Source: Cyclaneusma minus (lineage: Eukaryota > Ascomycota > Leotiomycetes > Marthamycetales > Marthamycetaceae). Taken from it: DNA of 64,000 nt. The stretch covers positions 186,001-250,000 of the forward strand of contig JAKZHN010000022.1 in the NCBI GenBank assembly GCA_037179335.1, given 5' to 3'. A program made the position numbers and the translations under genes. This document shows, one piece after another, positions 11,958-23,638 of this stretch (its first letter is position 1; every line of letters begins with the position of its first letter). Below the pieces are notes generated by a model. That model did not search any database, was not told where the DNA came from, and saw only the letters and a list, made by a program, of their open reading frames with translations.

Positions 11958-12559
11958 GGGGAAGTGAGGTGTGAGGAAGAAGGTTGGTGGGGTATTCTGA
12001 GGATGTTGATAGTGGCACACTAGTCCACGGCTCCAAGTAAGGGCTGCCCTTGACCACTAAACCAAAGTTACCAATTCTATCTGCTGAACATGTTTATATA
12101 CCACGTGGGTGCCGCCAGGGTACCGCCAGGACCGAAGTTGATGCTGCGCACCCGCTTCCGTGACTGTGATCGTGAGCATGTCTGGCGGACCTCGGCCTTA
12201 CTGCTGGCTCCTACATTGACAGGCTTTCTGAAGTCTGTAGCTTGGCTTGGAGATCTTGATTATCCATGTAATTGCATTGTTTGCACCTTGACTTTGAGCT
12301 GTGCCGTGATGGCGTTCTATGAGACAGTGCCAAGTTTTGCCCCTGAATGGGTCATTGATCCATGCTTTGGCCTGCGCAATGTTCATTATCTGCCACATAG
12401 TCGGCGATTCAAACTCTCAGTCCATCCGTTTCGCCTTTCCGCCCTTCGAACTTTTTGGGCACTTTTGATTCCCGGGATTCGAGGTAGTCACAGCATAAGG
12501 AAGGACTTGACATCCACTTCAGATCCCAGTAGCGGTTCCCCCTTTACGACGACAGCAGT
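11958..12559. other. Intergenic, downstream of xylulose kinase
   Basis: This stretch holds the 3' side of the kinase gene and then about 500 bp of average composition. A frame at 12090-12563 (157 codons) has no recognisable domain and I do not call it. Confidence 0.35.
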
Positions 12560-13975
12560 ATAAAAAAAAGGCGATATAGTCAAAATTTGACTATTTCTTT
12601 CAATTTGAAAGTTATAAGAATAAGACCACGATATTTGAAATCTCCAAGAGATTTGGAGGCTATTGGTGTATAATTTCATTTTTCGGATTTCCTCCGTCGA
12701 CGTGCGACAAAAATTCTTTTTATTTGGCTTATATACAGTACTCCTATCTGATTGGCCGAGGCAGGTGACTGCCCGTGGAGTTTTGGCGCGGAGGCTGGAA
12801 GCGAGAAATAGGAGGCGAACGGCGGTAATGGCTGCCGGCTAGCGCTCTTTTGTCGAGCTTTGTCCCTAGCCAGCCGGCGACGCAGGTAGGTATACAAGTA
12901 AAATGGCTGAAAGTAACCTGTCGCTGTCAATCCAACAGTTATACAAATAAAACCAGCATATGTGGAATCTACGAGCAATTTGGAGACGACTAGTGTATAA
13001 CATGATTTTCCAGATTTTTCCCGTCGACGTGCAACAAACTATATTTTACTCGCCTTTGGTTCGTTGGAGGCAGGTGTTTTTTATTAGGCTAGAGACTTGG
13101 CGCGCGGGCTGGAAGCGAGAAGTAGGAGGTGAACGGTGGTAATAGCTGCGGAGTGGCGGTCTTTTGTCGAACTTTGTCCTAGGCGACGTGTATAGCCTCT
13201 ACAGACTCGGCGCTTAAAGGTCTTAGTCCTTCCTGCTTGGCTGTTGGCCGATCTAGAATCTTGTATACGTTTGATTCCTTGGAGGCTGGGATTTGGGAGA
13301 GTTGAAGGAGGAGAAGGGACTTTACATTTCTACCAATATGGTGTTTCCTTTGCTAAAATGAGGCCGGTGTATAGGAGAAAAAAGGGCAGAATTTTTTAAA
13401 ATTTCCATTTCTAAAGTTATAAGAATATTACTAGTACCATTAAAATCTCCAAGCAATTTGGAGTCTATTGGTATATGGCATCGTATTTCTGTCGACGTGC
13501 AACAAAACTACTTTTCTCGAGCTTATACACAGTACTCGCACATGATTGGCCGGAGACGTGTCCTTAGCTCTTAAAAATTAGAGAGCCGGCTGCAGACAAG
13601 AGATGGAGTGCGAAACGGTGGTGATGGCTAATAAGTGGCGGAGAAAAATGGATATGGCTTTTTTCTCCACGTGGTGGTTTCTTTTCTAAAGCAAGGTCGA
13701 TCTACGCAAAAAAGTGGACCAATATAGCCTAGAGCTTTTACTTTAAAAGTTATAAAAACAAGATTAGCTCTATTATTATCTCCGAGCAATTTGGAGTCTA
13801 TTGGTATATGATTTTATATTTCCGTCGACGTGCAACAAAAGAGCTTTTTATTTGCTTATACACAACACTCGCATCTGATTGGCTCCAAGCTTATCCTTAG
13901 CGCTTGGGATTTTCAAGTCGGCTGCAGGTGGGAGGTTAAGGGCATAACGGTGGTGATGGCTGGTGGTGAGAGGTT
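12560..13975. repeat. Four-copy diverged tandem repeat
   Basis: Four copies of one unit start near 12610, 12937, 13415 and 13748, so spacings are about 327, 478 and 333 bp. Each copy opens with AGTTATAMRAA, then ATCTCCRAGCAATTTGGAG (copies 1 and 2 diverge slightly), GTATA, the motif TCGACGTGCRACAAA and, in three of four, a TTATACACAGTACTCG/ATTGGC block. Each later has TGGAAGCGAGAARTAGGAGG or its diverged form and GGTGGTRATGGCT. Copies 1 and 2 share the ending CTTTTGTCGARCTTTGTCC. Differences look mainly like transitions. No coding frame spans a copy. The unit could be a decayed non-autonomous element or an old satellite. Confidence 0.75.
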
Positions 13976-14860
13976 TCTGTCGATAAGAGCCTCACCTGTC
14001 GGGAACCAGAAACATCCTCACCATCCTGATACTTCTCGTCAGCAAGCGACAGAGCCTTAGGCCTACCAATCGCGCCATGGCTTCGGATCTAGGATTTTTG
14101 TTGCACATCGACCGTCCGCGCGGACTCCCCGTGGCCTACCTTTCCTGCTCAGCAGACTTTTCCGCGCCACTCCACCAAATCGCATCCGTTTTTGATGGTT
14201 CTGGGCTCGTTGAAAAGCCCTCTCTCGACAGTCTCACTGTGCGCAGCCAGATTTCCCGCTTAAGAGTTATTGTTGCAATAAAGCGGTGTGGTCAGAGCCC
14301 CTTACCCAAAGCTCCACCACCGCTTTACAATTACCCCCTACCCTGACTCAGGCCACCATTCTAGCCGCTGGGTATATCTACATTCTACCCAATGCAGAGA
14401 GCTCTCTCGTAGAAAGACTTGACCATGAATACACTCGATTTCCTATTACCTACGTCGTTTACCTTTTAAGTGATTAATTTCGGTCCCCAACTAGGGTAAT
14501 ACCAAAGTTACGAGAAACTAGAAACTTTTATCATCCCGTTTAAGTGTGTGCGAAGTCTTATGACACTAATTTTCGTTTAGCTCTAGCCGCCGACTCTAGC
14601 CTTTAATAAACAACCACCTAGTTTTACGCGTTATATATAAGGGATGGTCACGAGACAAAAGGTTGGTGCACGTGGGCAGAACGACTACCTGTGGCTGAGT
14701 GGGCCCGTGCGCCGTGGCTGTTTTGGACTCCTAAAGCGAATATATTGCCAGTCAGCACGGTAAGCTATTATTGTTATCAATTACCGAGACTAGTCATGGA
14801 CTTGGAAAAAGGGATGATTACATATATAGTGCTAGACTCGTAGCCTAGAGCTGAGTATTC
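13976..14860. other. Gene-free stretch before the split F-box gene
   Basis: Nothing that I would call a gene. A reverse-oriented copy of the recurrent motif (TTTTGTTGCACATCGA) lies at 14096-14111. AT-rich runs such as TTATATATAAG near 14630-14640 occur. Short frames at 14077-14346 and 14286-14477 have no supporting features. Confidence 0.4.
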
Positions 14861-15547
14861 ATGTTGCACTTGACAGAGATCCTGCATCTCAGACCGAAAA
14901 CAGATAGTGTGGCGCGAACTCACGTGACAGCGCGGCAGGGAAGTACATCAAGTTGCTTTTTATCGAGCAAACAACCTTCGAGTGGTGAGGTGATTTCCCA
15001 CCTGCCACGTCAATACCACTCTCTTCCACAGCCTGCCGAGACGGACGGCGAGCCCGACGACGAACTTGCGCTATACTGGACTAATCTCCGGCGAGGACCC
15101 CCAGACGATGAAGTCGGAGCGGAGGTGGACAGTGACGGGGACGACGCTGTTCAGTATACGCACCCAGAGGATGACGACATGTACAGTGAGGAGGAAGAAG
15201 ATCTGCAAAGAGTCGAAGATGATAAGGAGTACTTCGAGAAGAACTTCGACCCACGTTGGCCAATGTCATTTTCTCCCACCAAGGCCTGCCAGCTTTGCAA
15301 ATCATCAGTTCTGGATAACGAAGATGTGCGCGCTCGTAAGTCGATGCCCTTTTCCGTTATACCTGCCCGCTCTTAAGGAGAGTCTAATGCAATGTTATGT
15401 AGTAATACCGATCAAACGCTACCACCACCACGAGGGAAACCGAAAGCCACTTTATGATATCCTTCTCACCGACGTCAGCACAGCCGGAGTAAAGTGGGCA
15501 GGAACTGGACAAGGCTCCTCCAAAGCTGATGAGGTCGATGCTACCTA

Positions 15548-16851
15548 CAGTGGGGCGAAAAAAGTCTGAATACACTTGACATTTTCAATTAAATTAATAT
15601 TTAGTGTATCACCCATTTGCTTGAATAACTGCCTAATATTTATGGCCTATAATAAAGCTTAATTTTTTTGAATATTTATTTACAACAGTATTCCACTATA
15701 CTTTTGCAATTTATATAAGCCTTTAAAAATAGCCTCGATATTGGGCAAGCTATAAAGCTCTAAATTAGCTTTGTAAATAGCTGCCTTAAATAAGGCCTAG
15801 AAATTCTTAATAAAATTTAAATTTAAATTATAAAAAGGCTATATTATAACTATATAGCAGCGTATAATAAAAAAGTCCCAAGTAATATATGCTATATAAA
15901 TAGGGGCATTATTTTGTATAAAAATGAGCCCCCTAAATATCAGGGAAAGCAGGTGCTTTTTTAAAATCTTTTTATAAACCTTAACTATAATTTCTTTTTT
16001 TGCAGCAATTGAATCTCCTTGTATTTCAATTAATTTAAAATAAATAATATGCCCAAATACTGCCCAAAACATTTTTTTTTGCCCTTTTCACAACGCCTTT
16101 TATCCATAATGGCTAAATTAAATTTTTATTACCCTGGCCTTATAAATATCCAATTTAGCCTTTTTTCTTTGCCCAGCTTTATAAAATATTTGTTATTCCA
16201 CCTAATCCGGCGCCATTATTTAATTGTAAATCCTGTATAAATTTTAGCCCAAATTAGCCTTTTGGCAGCATGCTTAAGCTTAAGGGCTGGCCTGGATAAT
16301 TGCTTTTATTTTTTTTATCCATTTTTCAAAAAATATTTTGGGCAAAGCGAATTTTGGCTTTAAAACCAATAAAAGTAAATAGGGCATTTTATATAATATT
16401 AGGCTAGACATTTTTAATTATATTTATTATTTAATTGCGTTATTCCTTAATAAAAACGCGTAATTTATTAATTCTGGGCTGAATTTCAAGCCTTTTTTTA
16501 AATTTTTAAGCCCTATGGCAAATTAATTGGCAAATGGCTTTTATAAAATTAAGGCTAGCAGCAATTTTATTATAGCTTACATTTATTTCCCAAAATTGAG
16601 TAATTCTGGCTTAAATAAATGGCACTAATTTTTGGTTTTTTTCGTTTTTAAAAAGGCTGGCAAAATTAAGGGCCATTTTTTTCAAGGGGCGCTTTATGGC
16701 GCATGCAATTAACAGGCATATTTATTTTTGCATGATTGTATAAAGGAGAAAAAGAGCTTTAATTTGGTTTATTTACTTTTATTCTAGCGCGTCGCTAAGT
16801 GGTGCTGTCGCGCTAAATGTCTACTGTATTCAGACTTTTTTCGCCCTACTG
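15548..16851 (-). mobile_element. Tc1/mariner-family DNA transposon, complete ends, RIP-decayed
   Basis: A 1304-bp element bounded by TA on both sides (15546-15547 and 16852-16853), the target duplication of the Tc1/mariner superfamily. The left end reads CAGTGGGGCGAAAAAAGTCT and the right end is its inverted copy with A for G at one place; the similarity runs about 37 bp inward (GAATACA.., GACATTT). Length and ends are typical of a full-size Tc1-like element. The interior is very AT-rich (runs of TTAAATT, TATAA) in sharp contrast to the flanks, as expected of repeat-induced point mutation. The minus strand carries a decayed transposase (see separate entry). Confidence 0.92.
15650..16080 (-). 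pseudogene. Tc1-type DDE transposase remnant
   Basis: On the minus strand, 16072-15839 reads with MFWAVFGHIIYFKLI, then a block ending GLIFIQNNAPIYIAYITWDF. This matches the second-Asp region of fungal Tc1 DDE transposases (consensus of type GLIFMQDNAPIH). The catalytic Asp of QDN is Asn here and His is Tyr, both single G-to-A/C-to-T type changes expected from RIP. Further down the strand, after stops, ELYSLPNIEAIFKGLYK resembles the C-terminal end of such transposases. Upstream coding sequence (16100-16800) is too decayed to follow. The enzyme cannot be active. Confidence 0.75.
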
Positions 16852-18972
16852 TACTTCTCGCAGTGTAAACCCAGACCACCCGTCAGGCTGACGTTGGCTC
16901 TCGCCTATACCCACTCCGGCTGCGCATATACTGTTCATCAGTCTTGCTGGAACTTGATAACAAGAGTAGTGCAACTGCCTCTCCGGGTCTGGGTACAGAT
17001 ATTCAAGAATTCTTACGGACTCTACCCTGAACCCGAGAACCGTGTTTGGTGGGACCGCCTATGCTCACCGAAGATGTTGGGCGAGGAGGGGTACCAGACG
17101 TTACAAGAGATATATCTCCAACAGCAACAGGCAGAGATGACACCCCTCCGAGAGCTGCTTGACGGCTGTCGACGAAACTTGCCCAACGAACTCCAGCGTC
17201 ACATCTTTAGCTTTCTTGATGACTGTTCTCTGCGGAGAGTGCTCATGACACTTTCGCGCAAGCAAGAGATAGAAGCAGTCGGCCGTTCCCATAAAGGTCG
17301 CACGCTTTTCGTCCATAATTGGATTCCAAGAGAATTGGACTTGGAGACTTGTGATCGTCTTTATTGGCAGACCAACCCCGTGCTTGGAATACCTTATTTG
17401 GCTTCAATCACGAACCAACGCCCAGAAAACTCCGATGGCTCTTGGAATGTGACTGATATTCCCACGCCTATTTTCAGAGTGCAGTTCATGTTGGCTACAC
17501 ATGGGCTTCGGGCTGTGCGATTTCATAGTTACAGGGGCGGCAAAAGTGACTGGCTCGGCGACACCGATCCTAAGTATGGACAGACTATCTTTCATGGAGG
17601 CTTTGAAAGAGAAGATCGGCGTGTTAAGCGTCTGCGGGTATTCGGTGACGTGAGTTTAACCCGCAAATTAGCGGCTCTACCATAATGTTTTCGCTAACAC
17701 AACACAGAATCAACTACTTCGTGTAGATTTCGACGGATACCAGGTTATACAGACCTTGTGGAATAGTCCACCATCGGAGACATATCTCTATCACAGTCAT
17801 AGACGCGATCAATACTGGCCATGGGATGAGATTCACTCAGAAGATTTATCTTACGATTGGCAGGTGAAGGATCCGGAACGGACAACGCTTATCAAGTACT
17901 ACCCATCCTGGAAATTCAACATGCATCTTACACTCTGGAAGGAACATTGTCGGTTGTACGGATTAACAGCCTTCTGCGACAGGGAAGGTATAGTTGGGTT
18001 TGAGGCGCACTTTCAAGGCCCGGACGGGCGGAAAATCACCAATGGCAGTGGAAGGCGTTCTGGAAATCCCAAGCATATCAGATTTCAAGAAGAAGAGTTT
18101 ATCACTCATGCCTGGGCCATCGATGGGGACAGTGCAGACTACCAACTCCAATTCATCAAGATAGCGGTAAGATGACATAAATTCTTCAGATCACGGAATA
18201 GGGCTGACAATACTTGGGTGGTTCTACTAGCTTCTGACCAACCTAGGTCGATTGCACACTTTCGGCGCTTTCCCCGGCGAAGCCGAAAACGTCTCGGCGT
18301 GGGAAGACGTGGCCGAGATTCCTGTGGCAAGCCCCCGGCAAGGCCGAGTCTGCGGGATTTACTGGACTGTCCTCAACCCAGAGCGAGCAATCGACAACGT
18401 CGGTTTTATCTTTGATAGCAAGAAACCCAAGGCCCCGGACGTGACCTACCCCGCTATCCTATCTATGTTACGGAAAGAGGACGAGTTGGTAGCTTTCATG
18501 GTCGAAGCATGCGCTGCCCAGGGCAAAACTATAATGAGCGCTCCTTTCCGGAATGTCACTGCCATCGACGTTTGGCGCAAAGACGGGTGTTGCCCGGCTA
18601 TGATGTTCACATATGCCGACAAAAGTCAGTTGACTCTGGGACGGTGGGACGAAGCACGCATTGCCGAGGACCAGGTGGACAGAATCTTTCTCTGGGAAGG
18701 CGTTCCAAGGCATCATACACTGGATTCGTATGGTGAAAGCCATTGCTTCAATTTCAGAATAGGGCCGAACTCATCAGTCGCAAAAATCGAGATTAAGCGC
18801 GCCCCAACCAAGGCGCAAAGTTTTGGGCAACATGTGAGTTTGGGACATTCGAGTATTCGCAATTGACTAACCTTGCTAGGTACAAGTTAACTGGGCTTGT
18901 TTCTGGCACCTGCACAATATAACTCTGGGCAATGAGGTAGACAAGATGGAGTTTCCGTTATCTTGGATGTAA

Positions 18973-19859
18973 TGCCGGCTTGATCTTACGGTATAGAACC
19001 GCAAATCCTCCGGGACACTTCTGGGCTATCCTTATGTATTGCTTCCAGCAGCACGAGCCTGCCACAGGCCCACAGCTTGATGCATATTTTCGACGGAGGA
19101 GACATGTAACGCAAGCGGATATTGCTATCAGGTTTATCAGTGTGCGGTTATTTTTGTAGTTTCACGAGCTTCTTGCTCTCCAAGAAATGGACCAAGTATT
19201 CTTATCTTGCGGTATAGGTTATCCTGTATAACTGCATGTTGACAAATGATATTTATGCAATGTCAGGCTGCCCAGTCTGCCAAGGAAAGACCCCTGAGCC
19301 CCTTGACAGCAGAACTACCCAGATATGCCGAAAGCCTTACAGGATGTGGAGGCAGTGTGTTACAGATCTGTATCTGCAGATATTACGCACTGTGTGCGCT
19401 GTAAACTGCGAGGTTTTCTATCCGTATATGGCGTAATACGATAGCATCGGTTTCTAGGCATAAACTCGGTCTTCTCTGACTGCTTGCTGATCAACACACC
19501 CAGAGATGCCCGCTGATTAACGTCTTTTCCTCTGAGTTTGGTTCGGCTTCATCTTTGGAAGTAGTAAATTCCTAGACCGAGAGACAAAGTATTGCAACGT
19601 CTTACTCGTTTGATGGATGCTGCCTCCATCGACGTGCAACAAGAAGATATGAGAGCAGAGATCATCATACATCTTATTCAGAGACATGGTGCTAATTGGC
19701 CAATTAAGCCTTGGGCAGATGAACTTCTAAGAGAATCGTCGACTTCCCTTCTCGGAGCCCCTTTTCCGCTCCCCGATGTTTGACGCACCGATTCATCCTC
19801 TATCAAACTCCCACCCCCCAACATATCATTCCAAATCCGCAAACCTCTCCCATCAATCA
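18973..19859. other. Gene-free stretch right of the F-box gene
   Basis: The 3' side of the split F-box gene, then sequence without a recognisable gene. One copy of the recurrent motif (TCGACGTGCAACAA) lies at 19629-19642. A frame at 19592-19783 (63 codons) is not supported by any domain. Confidence 0.35.
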
Positions 19860-21790
19860 GTCTCTCCAACCAAGCTGTCTTGCCCCTTTCCCTTCCCTCT
19901 CGTCAATTTACTTGGTCATCCCTCCATCATTCCTCGAGTTCAAATCACTAACATCCCCCCAGATCCCGCATGCAATTTCAACAGGCGACAAGTCCATTCA
20001 CTAATTCCTCAGAGTTCCGAGAGGTTATGCCTCACAAGTTTCGGGAGTGGTGTCCCAGGGCAGAAGTTCTATGTCAGATCACGTTACGTATAACACAAAG
20101 GCGTTCAGTGTTTAACAAAAAATACGCAGCGCAGCAAGGCGCTTTGAAACCTTGCGGCATGTGGTGGTGACGGTATATATGGATTTCTGTTGAGGGGTTG
20201 GACGCCTTGGGGAGAGACGCCTTTTTTTGCAGGTTTTTGGAGGGCCTTTGTTATGGATAGGTAGCTAGGAATCAAAGAGTTGCGTTTCGATTCAGGTAGA
20301 GAGCGTTGTTTTTGGCCTGGACAACCGAGCCTTGACCAGACGGACGAGAAAGGAATCGCTGACCTAGGCGCAGAGATGGGTCACGAGAAGTTTGTCTGAC
20401 AAGTGTAGTTAGGCCGTATCAAACTTGAACAACTTATTCTCTAAAGCTCCAAACAGTGCCCAACCCCCTGAGAGCAGAATGTAGTCAATCAGGATCAAAT
20501 GACAGATTCCAGCCAATCAGCAACCCGGCGAAAACAACTCTCGAAGTGGAAGCGCTTACTGCCCTCGAGACGCTTGCATTTTGGGAAGACGGTCTTGAAT
20601 ATAGGCGGAGAAATGTGGACACTCGCTTGCCGTGTGGCGCTTCAGGAGATGAGCCAAAAAACGCATCCACCTTACAACAATAAATCTCGTTAAACAAGCT
20701 GTCTTGCCTGCTGTCTCTTCTCCATCTCACTCGTTTAGTTGGTCAACTGCACCGTGCTAACAAATCACAGATCCCGGTGCAAAAATCCGTTACGGAAAGA
20801 GATTCCATTTGAGAAAGAGATTTCATTTGAGAAGAAAAAGATTAATTCGCCAAACTCAAAGTGGCAGATAAGGATTCAGAAGAAAAGAATGCCCTGAACT
20901 CAGATCAAGGAGAAGACGTTCAAATTCGTCTGAGTTTGGATGAGTTCGCAAGAACGAACCATTAGATAAGACACAAAGGCGTTGAGTGTTAAAGAGAAAA
21001 TACGCAGCGAAGCAAGGAGCTTTGAAACTTGCGGCACATGGGATGACGGTAAGATATAAAATTCCATCACAGACAGTAGCAAGACAGCTTGAAGAGAGAA
21101 CATTTTTTTATGATTATTTTTGAAACTTTACTGCTATAGACAATCCGTGGATTAGGAAGTTGCAATTCAACCCACGGCTAGAGCTTTCTTTCTAGCCTGT
21201 AGGACCGAGTCTCGACCAGACGACGATCTGATGAGAGAATCAATCCTTGGCTCGCGGGAGTGGAAAAGGCGAAAGGGGGGTGGAGGAGTTCGCTTGGCGC
21301 AAACAGGCTGCTTTCGAGCTTGAGCGCTCCACACTGCTATAAACCAAAAAACGAACCCATCTCACAACAATAAATCTTGCTAAACAAGCTGTCTCGCCCA
21401 CTGTTTCTTCTCCATCTCACTCGTTTAGTTGGTCAACTGCAACTCGCTAATACCTCACAGCTTCTGATTCCCGGTGCAATCAATACGATCGACAACTCGA
21501 CAAGTGTTGAAAGGTGCGACCACAGAGTCAAGCCTTACCTACTATCACGAAGGCGTTGAGTGCTAAAATACGCAGCTAAGCAGGGTGCTTTGAACCTTGC
21601 AGTGGGATGGTGGTACATGGAGAAGAGAGGGTATATGGGGAAGACACATGGGATGACGGTAAGAAACATTTCCATCACAGTGGCTAGACAGCTTGAGCAG
21701 AGAAACACTTTTTTGTTTGTTTTTTGTCCGTTTTTTGTTCCCTTATTAGCATGGATGGCCAGCACTTGTTGTGATTCAGGCCCCCGACTG
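19860..21790 (+). repeat. Three-copy interspersed direct repeat block
   Basis: Several segments recur in the same order. Segment A (AACAAGCTGTCT...CATCTCACTCGTTTAGTTGG) is at about 20651-20760 and 21341-21450, with a weaker copy near 19868. Segment B (AAGGCGTTGAGTG...AAATACGCAGC, GCTTTGAAAC, ATGGGATGACGGTAAG) is at about 20095-20180, 20972-21115 and 21549-21716. Segment C (AGTTGCRWTTC...GACCGAGTCTCGACCAGACG or similar) is at about 20278-20360 and 21157-21240. Copies differ mostly by transitions and small indels. No copy encodes a protein that I recognise. It looks like a partly duplicated non-coding element. Confidence 0.7.
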
Positions 21791-22137
21791 CACATTTGCA
21801 GTGCACTCCAGGATACGCTCCTGGCAGCCAGCTATGAGAGCAAATGCTTTGAGAGACTCGGCCTCGCAGGACACCTTTGGTCGCAACAAGGTCGTGGAAA
21901 TCTAGCCCAGCACTCCAGAAATGCCCCTTCTCCGGAAAGAATTCGATACCAAGGAATCAGGACCCTTACATGTGCAGCGTGCATGCACCTCTTCTCTTCT
22001 TCAGGGAAAGGGCCTGAAGTCAAGCAGCAGCAAAACAACATCTTGATTCGTTACTTCATCTCACCCCATTTCCCGTTTCAGTAATCAACGCATGAAAAAC
22101 CAATCCCCAAACGCCATCCTGCATTCACTTCACACCC
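21791..22137. other. Gene-free stretch before the LysM gene
   Basis: Contains no gene that I can support. The frame 21560-22084 mainly overlaps the repeat block. The last part is the 3' flank of the minus-strand LysM gene. Confidence 0.35.
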
Positions 22138-23121
22138 TCACGACCGCTGTCCAGTAAACCTCCTCCTCCCCCCATCCTTCCCCACCCCAACCCCCTTTCC
22201 CTTCCCCTTCTGCGGATGTTCCGCTTCCCACCTCTCATCATCCTTATAAACCCCCATCGCCATATCAAAATCCCACTCAGCCTGTTCCAAATACAGCACC
22301 GCAACCTCATATTCCGCCACCTTGCATTGCCTCTGAAACTTTCCTATTTTGATTTTCCGCTTTTCTTCTTCCTCATCCTCAATCGGTGTAGGCGATAGTG
22401 ATTGTATAGGTTTACTGCGGTCGATAAATTCGCCGGGAATCAGAATTGTACGCCGAGCGGCAAGGAGATGGTCGGAGGTGAGATTGTTGGCTCGGCGGAG
22501 GGCGGGGAGGGGACACGAGTAGGCGAGGGAGAGGCCGGGGAGGGTGTCGGTGGGGTGGAGGAAGTGGAGGATGTCTTCGACGGGGGTTTGTTTTTGCTCT
22601 TTTTCGGCAGGGAGATGTGACGGGGCTGTGGAGGAATAGGGAGGTGGTGTGTCGGTGGTTGGTGAGGGTGGGGTGTAGGCTGGTGGGAGGTGGCGGGATG
22701 GGGGGAGGGCGGAGGGGGTTGTGGAGATTTGGCAGAAGGGGCCTGGTGTTTGGTTAGTTGTTATAGTGGTGGGTTTATGGAGGCTTGAGGTTGGGAAGAC
22801 GGACAATATGTGGCGAATCGAGGGTTTTTCTGTAGATGGTTGATTAGCATCTATGAACTTGAGATATTTGGACGACTTGGGACAATGCGCCAAAACTTAG
22901 GACAACATTGAACAAGCCTTAGGATATAGACTCACAACTATACAGTTCGAGCATATAGTCCTGCTGCAACAGTCGAGTTTCCTGTCCTGTATGGGTTTCT
23001 CGGTCTTCTCATCGTAGAGTGGCAAGACATCCGGGAGGAGAGTTGCGCAGGTGCAGCAGGCGTCTGCCGTTTTCGATGTGCCCGAGAAATCGAGGGGGTT
23101 GTTGGTGTTTGTTTTCGACAT
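22138..23121 (-). CDS. Intracellular CxxC zinc-motif plus LysM-domain protein
   Basis: The product is 271 residues. Exons are 23121-22936, 22829-22805 (25 nt) and 22742-22138; introns are 22935-22830 (GTGAGT, branch TGCTAATC) and 22804-22743 (unusual donor GTCCGT, CTAAC branch). Joining them restores KNPRFATYCPFCQIST, which spans the small exon and fixes both junctions. The N-terminal third holds Cys pairs CCTCATLLP, DCCSRTICSNC and YCPFC, enough for a treble-clef/RING-like zinc fold. After a Pro-rich linker (PPPYSSTAPS) comes one LysM domain (VEDILHFLHPTDTLPGLSLAYSC... to ILIPGEF). The C-terminus is a helix (CKVAEYEVAVLYLEQAEWDFDMAM, possibly UBA-like) and a Lys/Gly-rich tail. No signal peptide is present, so this is not a secreted chitin-binding LysM effector. 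Function is unknown to me. Confidence 0.85.
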
Positions 23122-23638
23122 ATTGAGAGGATTTTGAGGGAGAGGTGGTGTCGTGATAAGGGGGTCCTATAAATTTGTTGGAGTTGAAGGTGAAGCACTC
23201 CAGTATCGGTCTTAAGCGGCGTTTTGGGGCGTCCGCATCATGACGCATCAAGAAATCTTGTGTGTCAACCGTGAACGCTCGGCGATGCTTGAAGTCTAAA
23301 AAACAATGGCTTACCCTGAACAGATTCAAATAATCGCTGGGAACATATGAAAGACTTGGAAACTTCTACCTTGTTCCTCACATATTCTGTGGTGAGTTTG
23401 GAATAGATGGCGTAGACACCTTGGTTTGACATGATTATGGTCCAGATCGTCTGTAGAGTAATCATCTGGGATATTGGAATATCTCAAGTCACCAAGAATA
23501 AACCAAGTAACTGAAGTCCCTCCCAGTATCCAAGAGTAATCCAAGTTCCCAGAAAGCATTTAGTTTTCGTCCATAGAAGAGACAGCTGAGATCCCGAACT
23601 CATTCCATCGCGAAGCTTTGGACGGCCCCCGGCAGGGG
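23122..23638. other. Gene-free stretch upstream of the LysM gene
   Basis: Promoter side of the LysM gene (minus) plus spacer. Short frames on both strands have no recognisable product. Confidence 0.35.

Larger units (their letters stand above)
14861..18972 (+). pseudogene. F-box-type protein gene split by a Tc1/mariner insertion
   Basis: Exon pieces are 14861(?)-15335, 15403-15547, [element 15548-16851], 16854-17649, 17708-18166, 18231-18833 and 18880-18972. If the element and one TA are skipped, all six pieces join in one frame of about 856 residues. Visible parts in order: an acidic stretch (DDDMYSEEEEDLQRVEDD), a Cys pair (ACQLCKSS), a CWNLI motif (HQSCWNLITRVV) of a large fungal F-box-like family, an F-box (NLPNELQRHIFSFLDDCSLR), and the family's late motif (LLTNLGRLHTFGAFPG) at the fourth exon junction. 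In the present sequence translation stops at TGA 15567-15569, inside the left end of the element, before the F-box. The 5' start is uncertain: 14861 is the first ATG of the frame but its first ~70 codons look non-coding. The parts right of the element have no stops or frameshifts. Confidence 0.75.

Noticed and set aside
12090..12563. 157-codon open frame after xylulose kinase
   Set aside because: No recognisable motif; it ends in the repeat block.
14077..14346. 89-codon open frame beginning MASDLGFLLHIDRPRG
   Set aside because: It overlaps a copy of the dispersed motif and has no domain or splice context.
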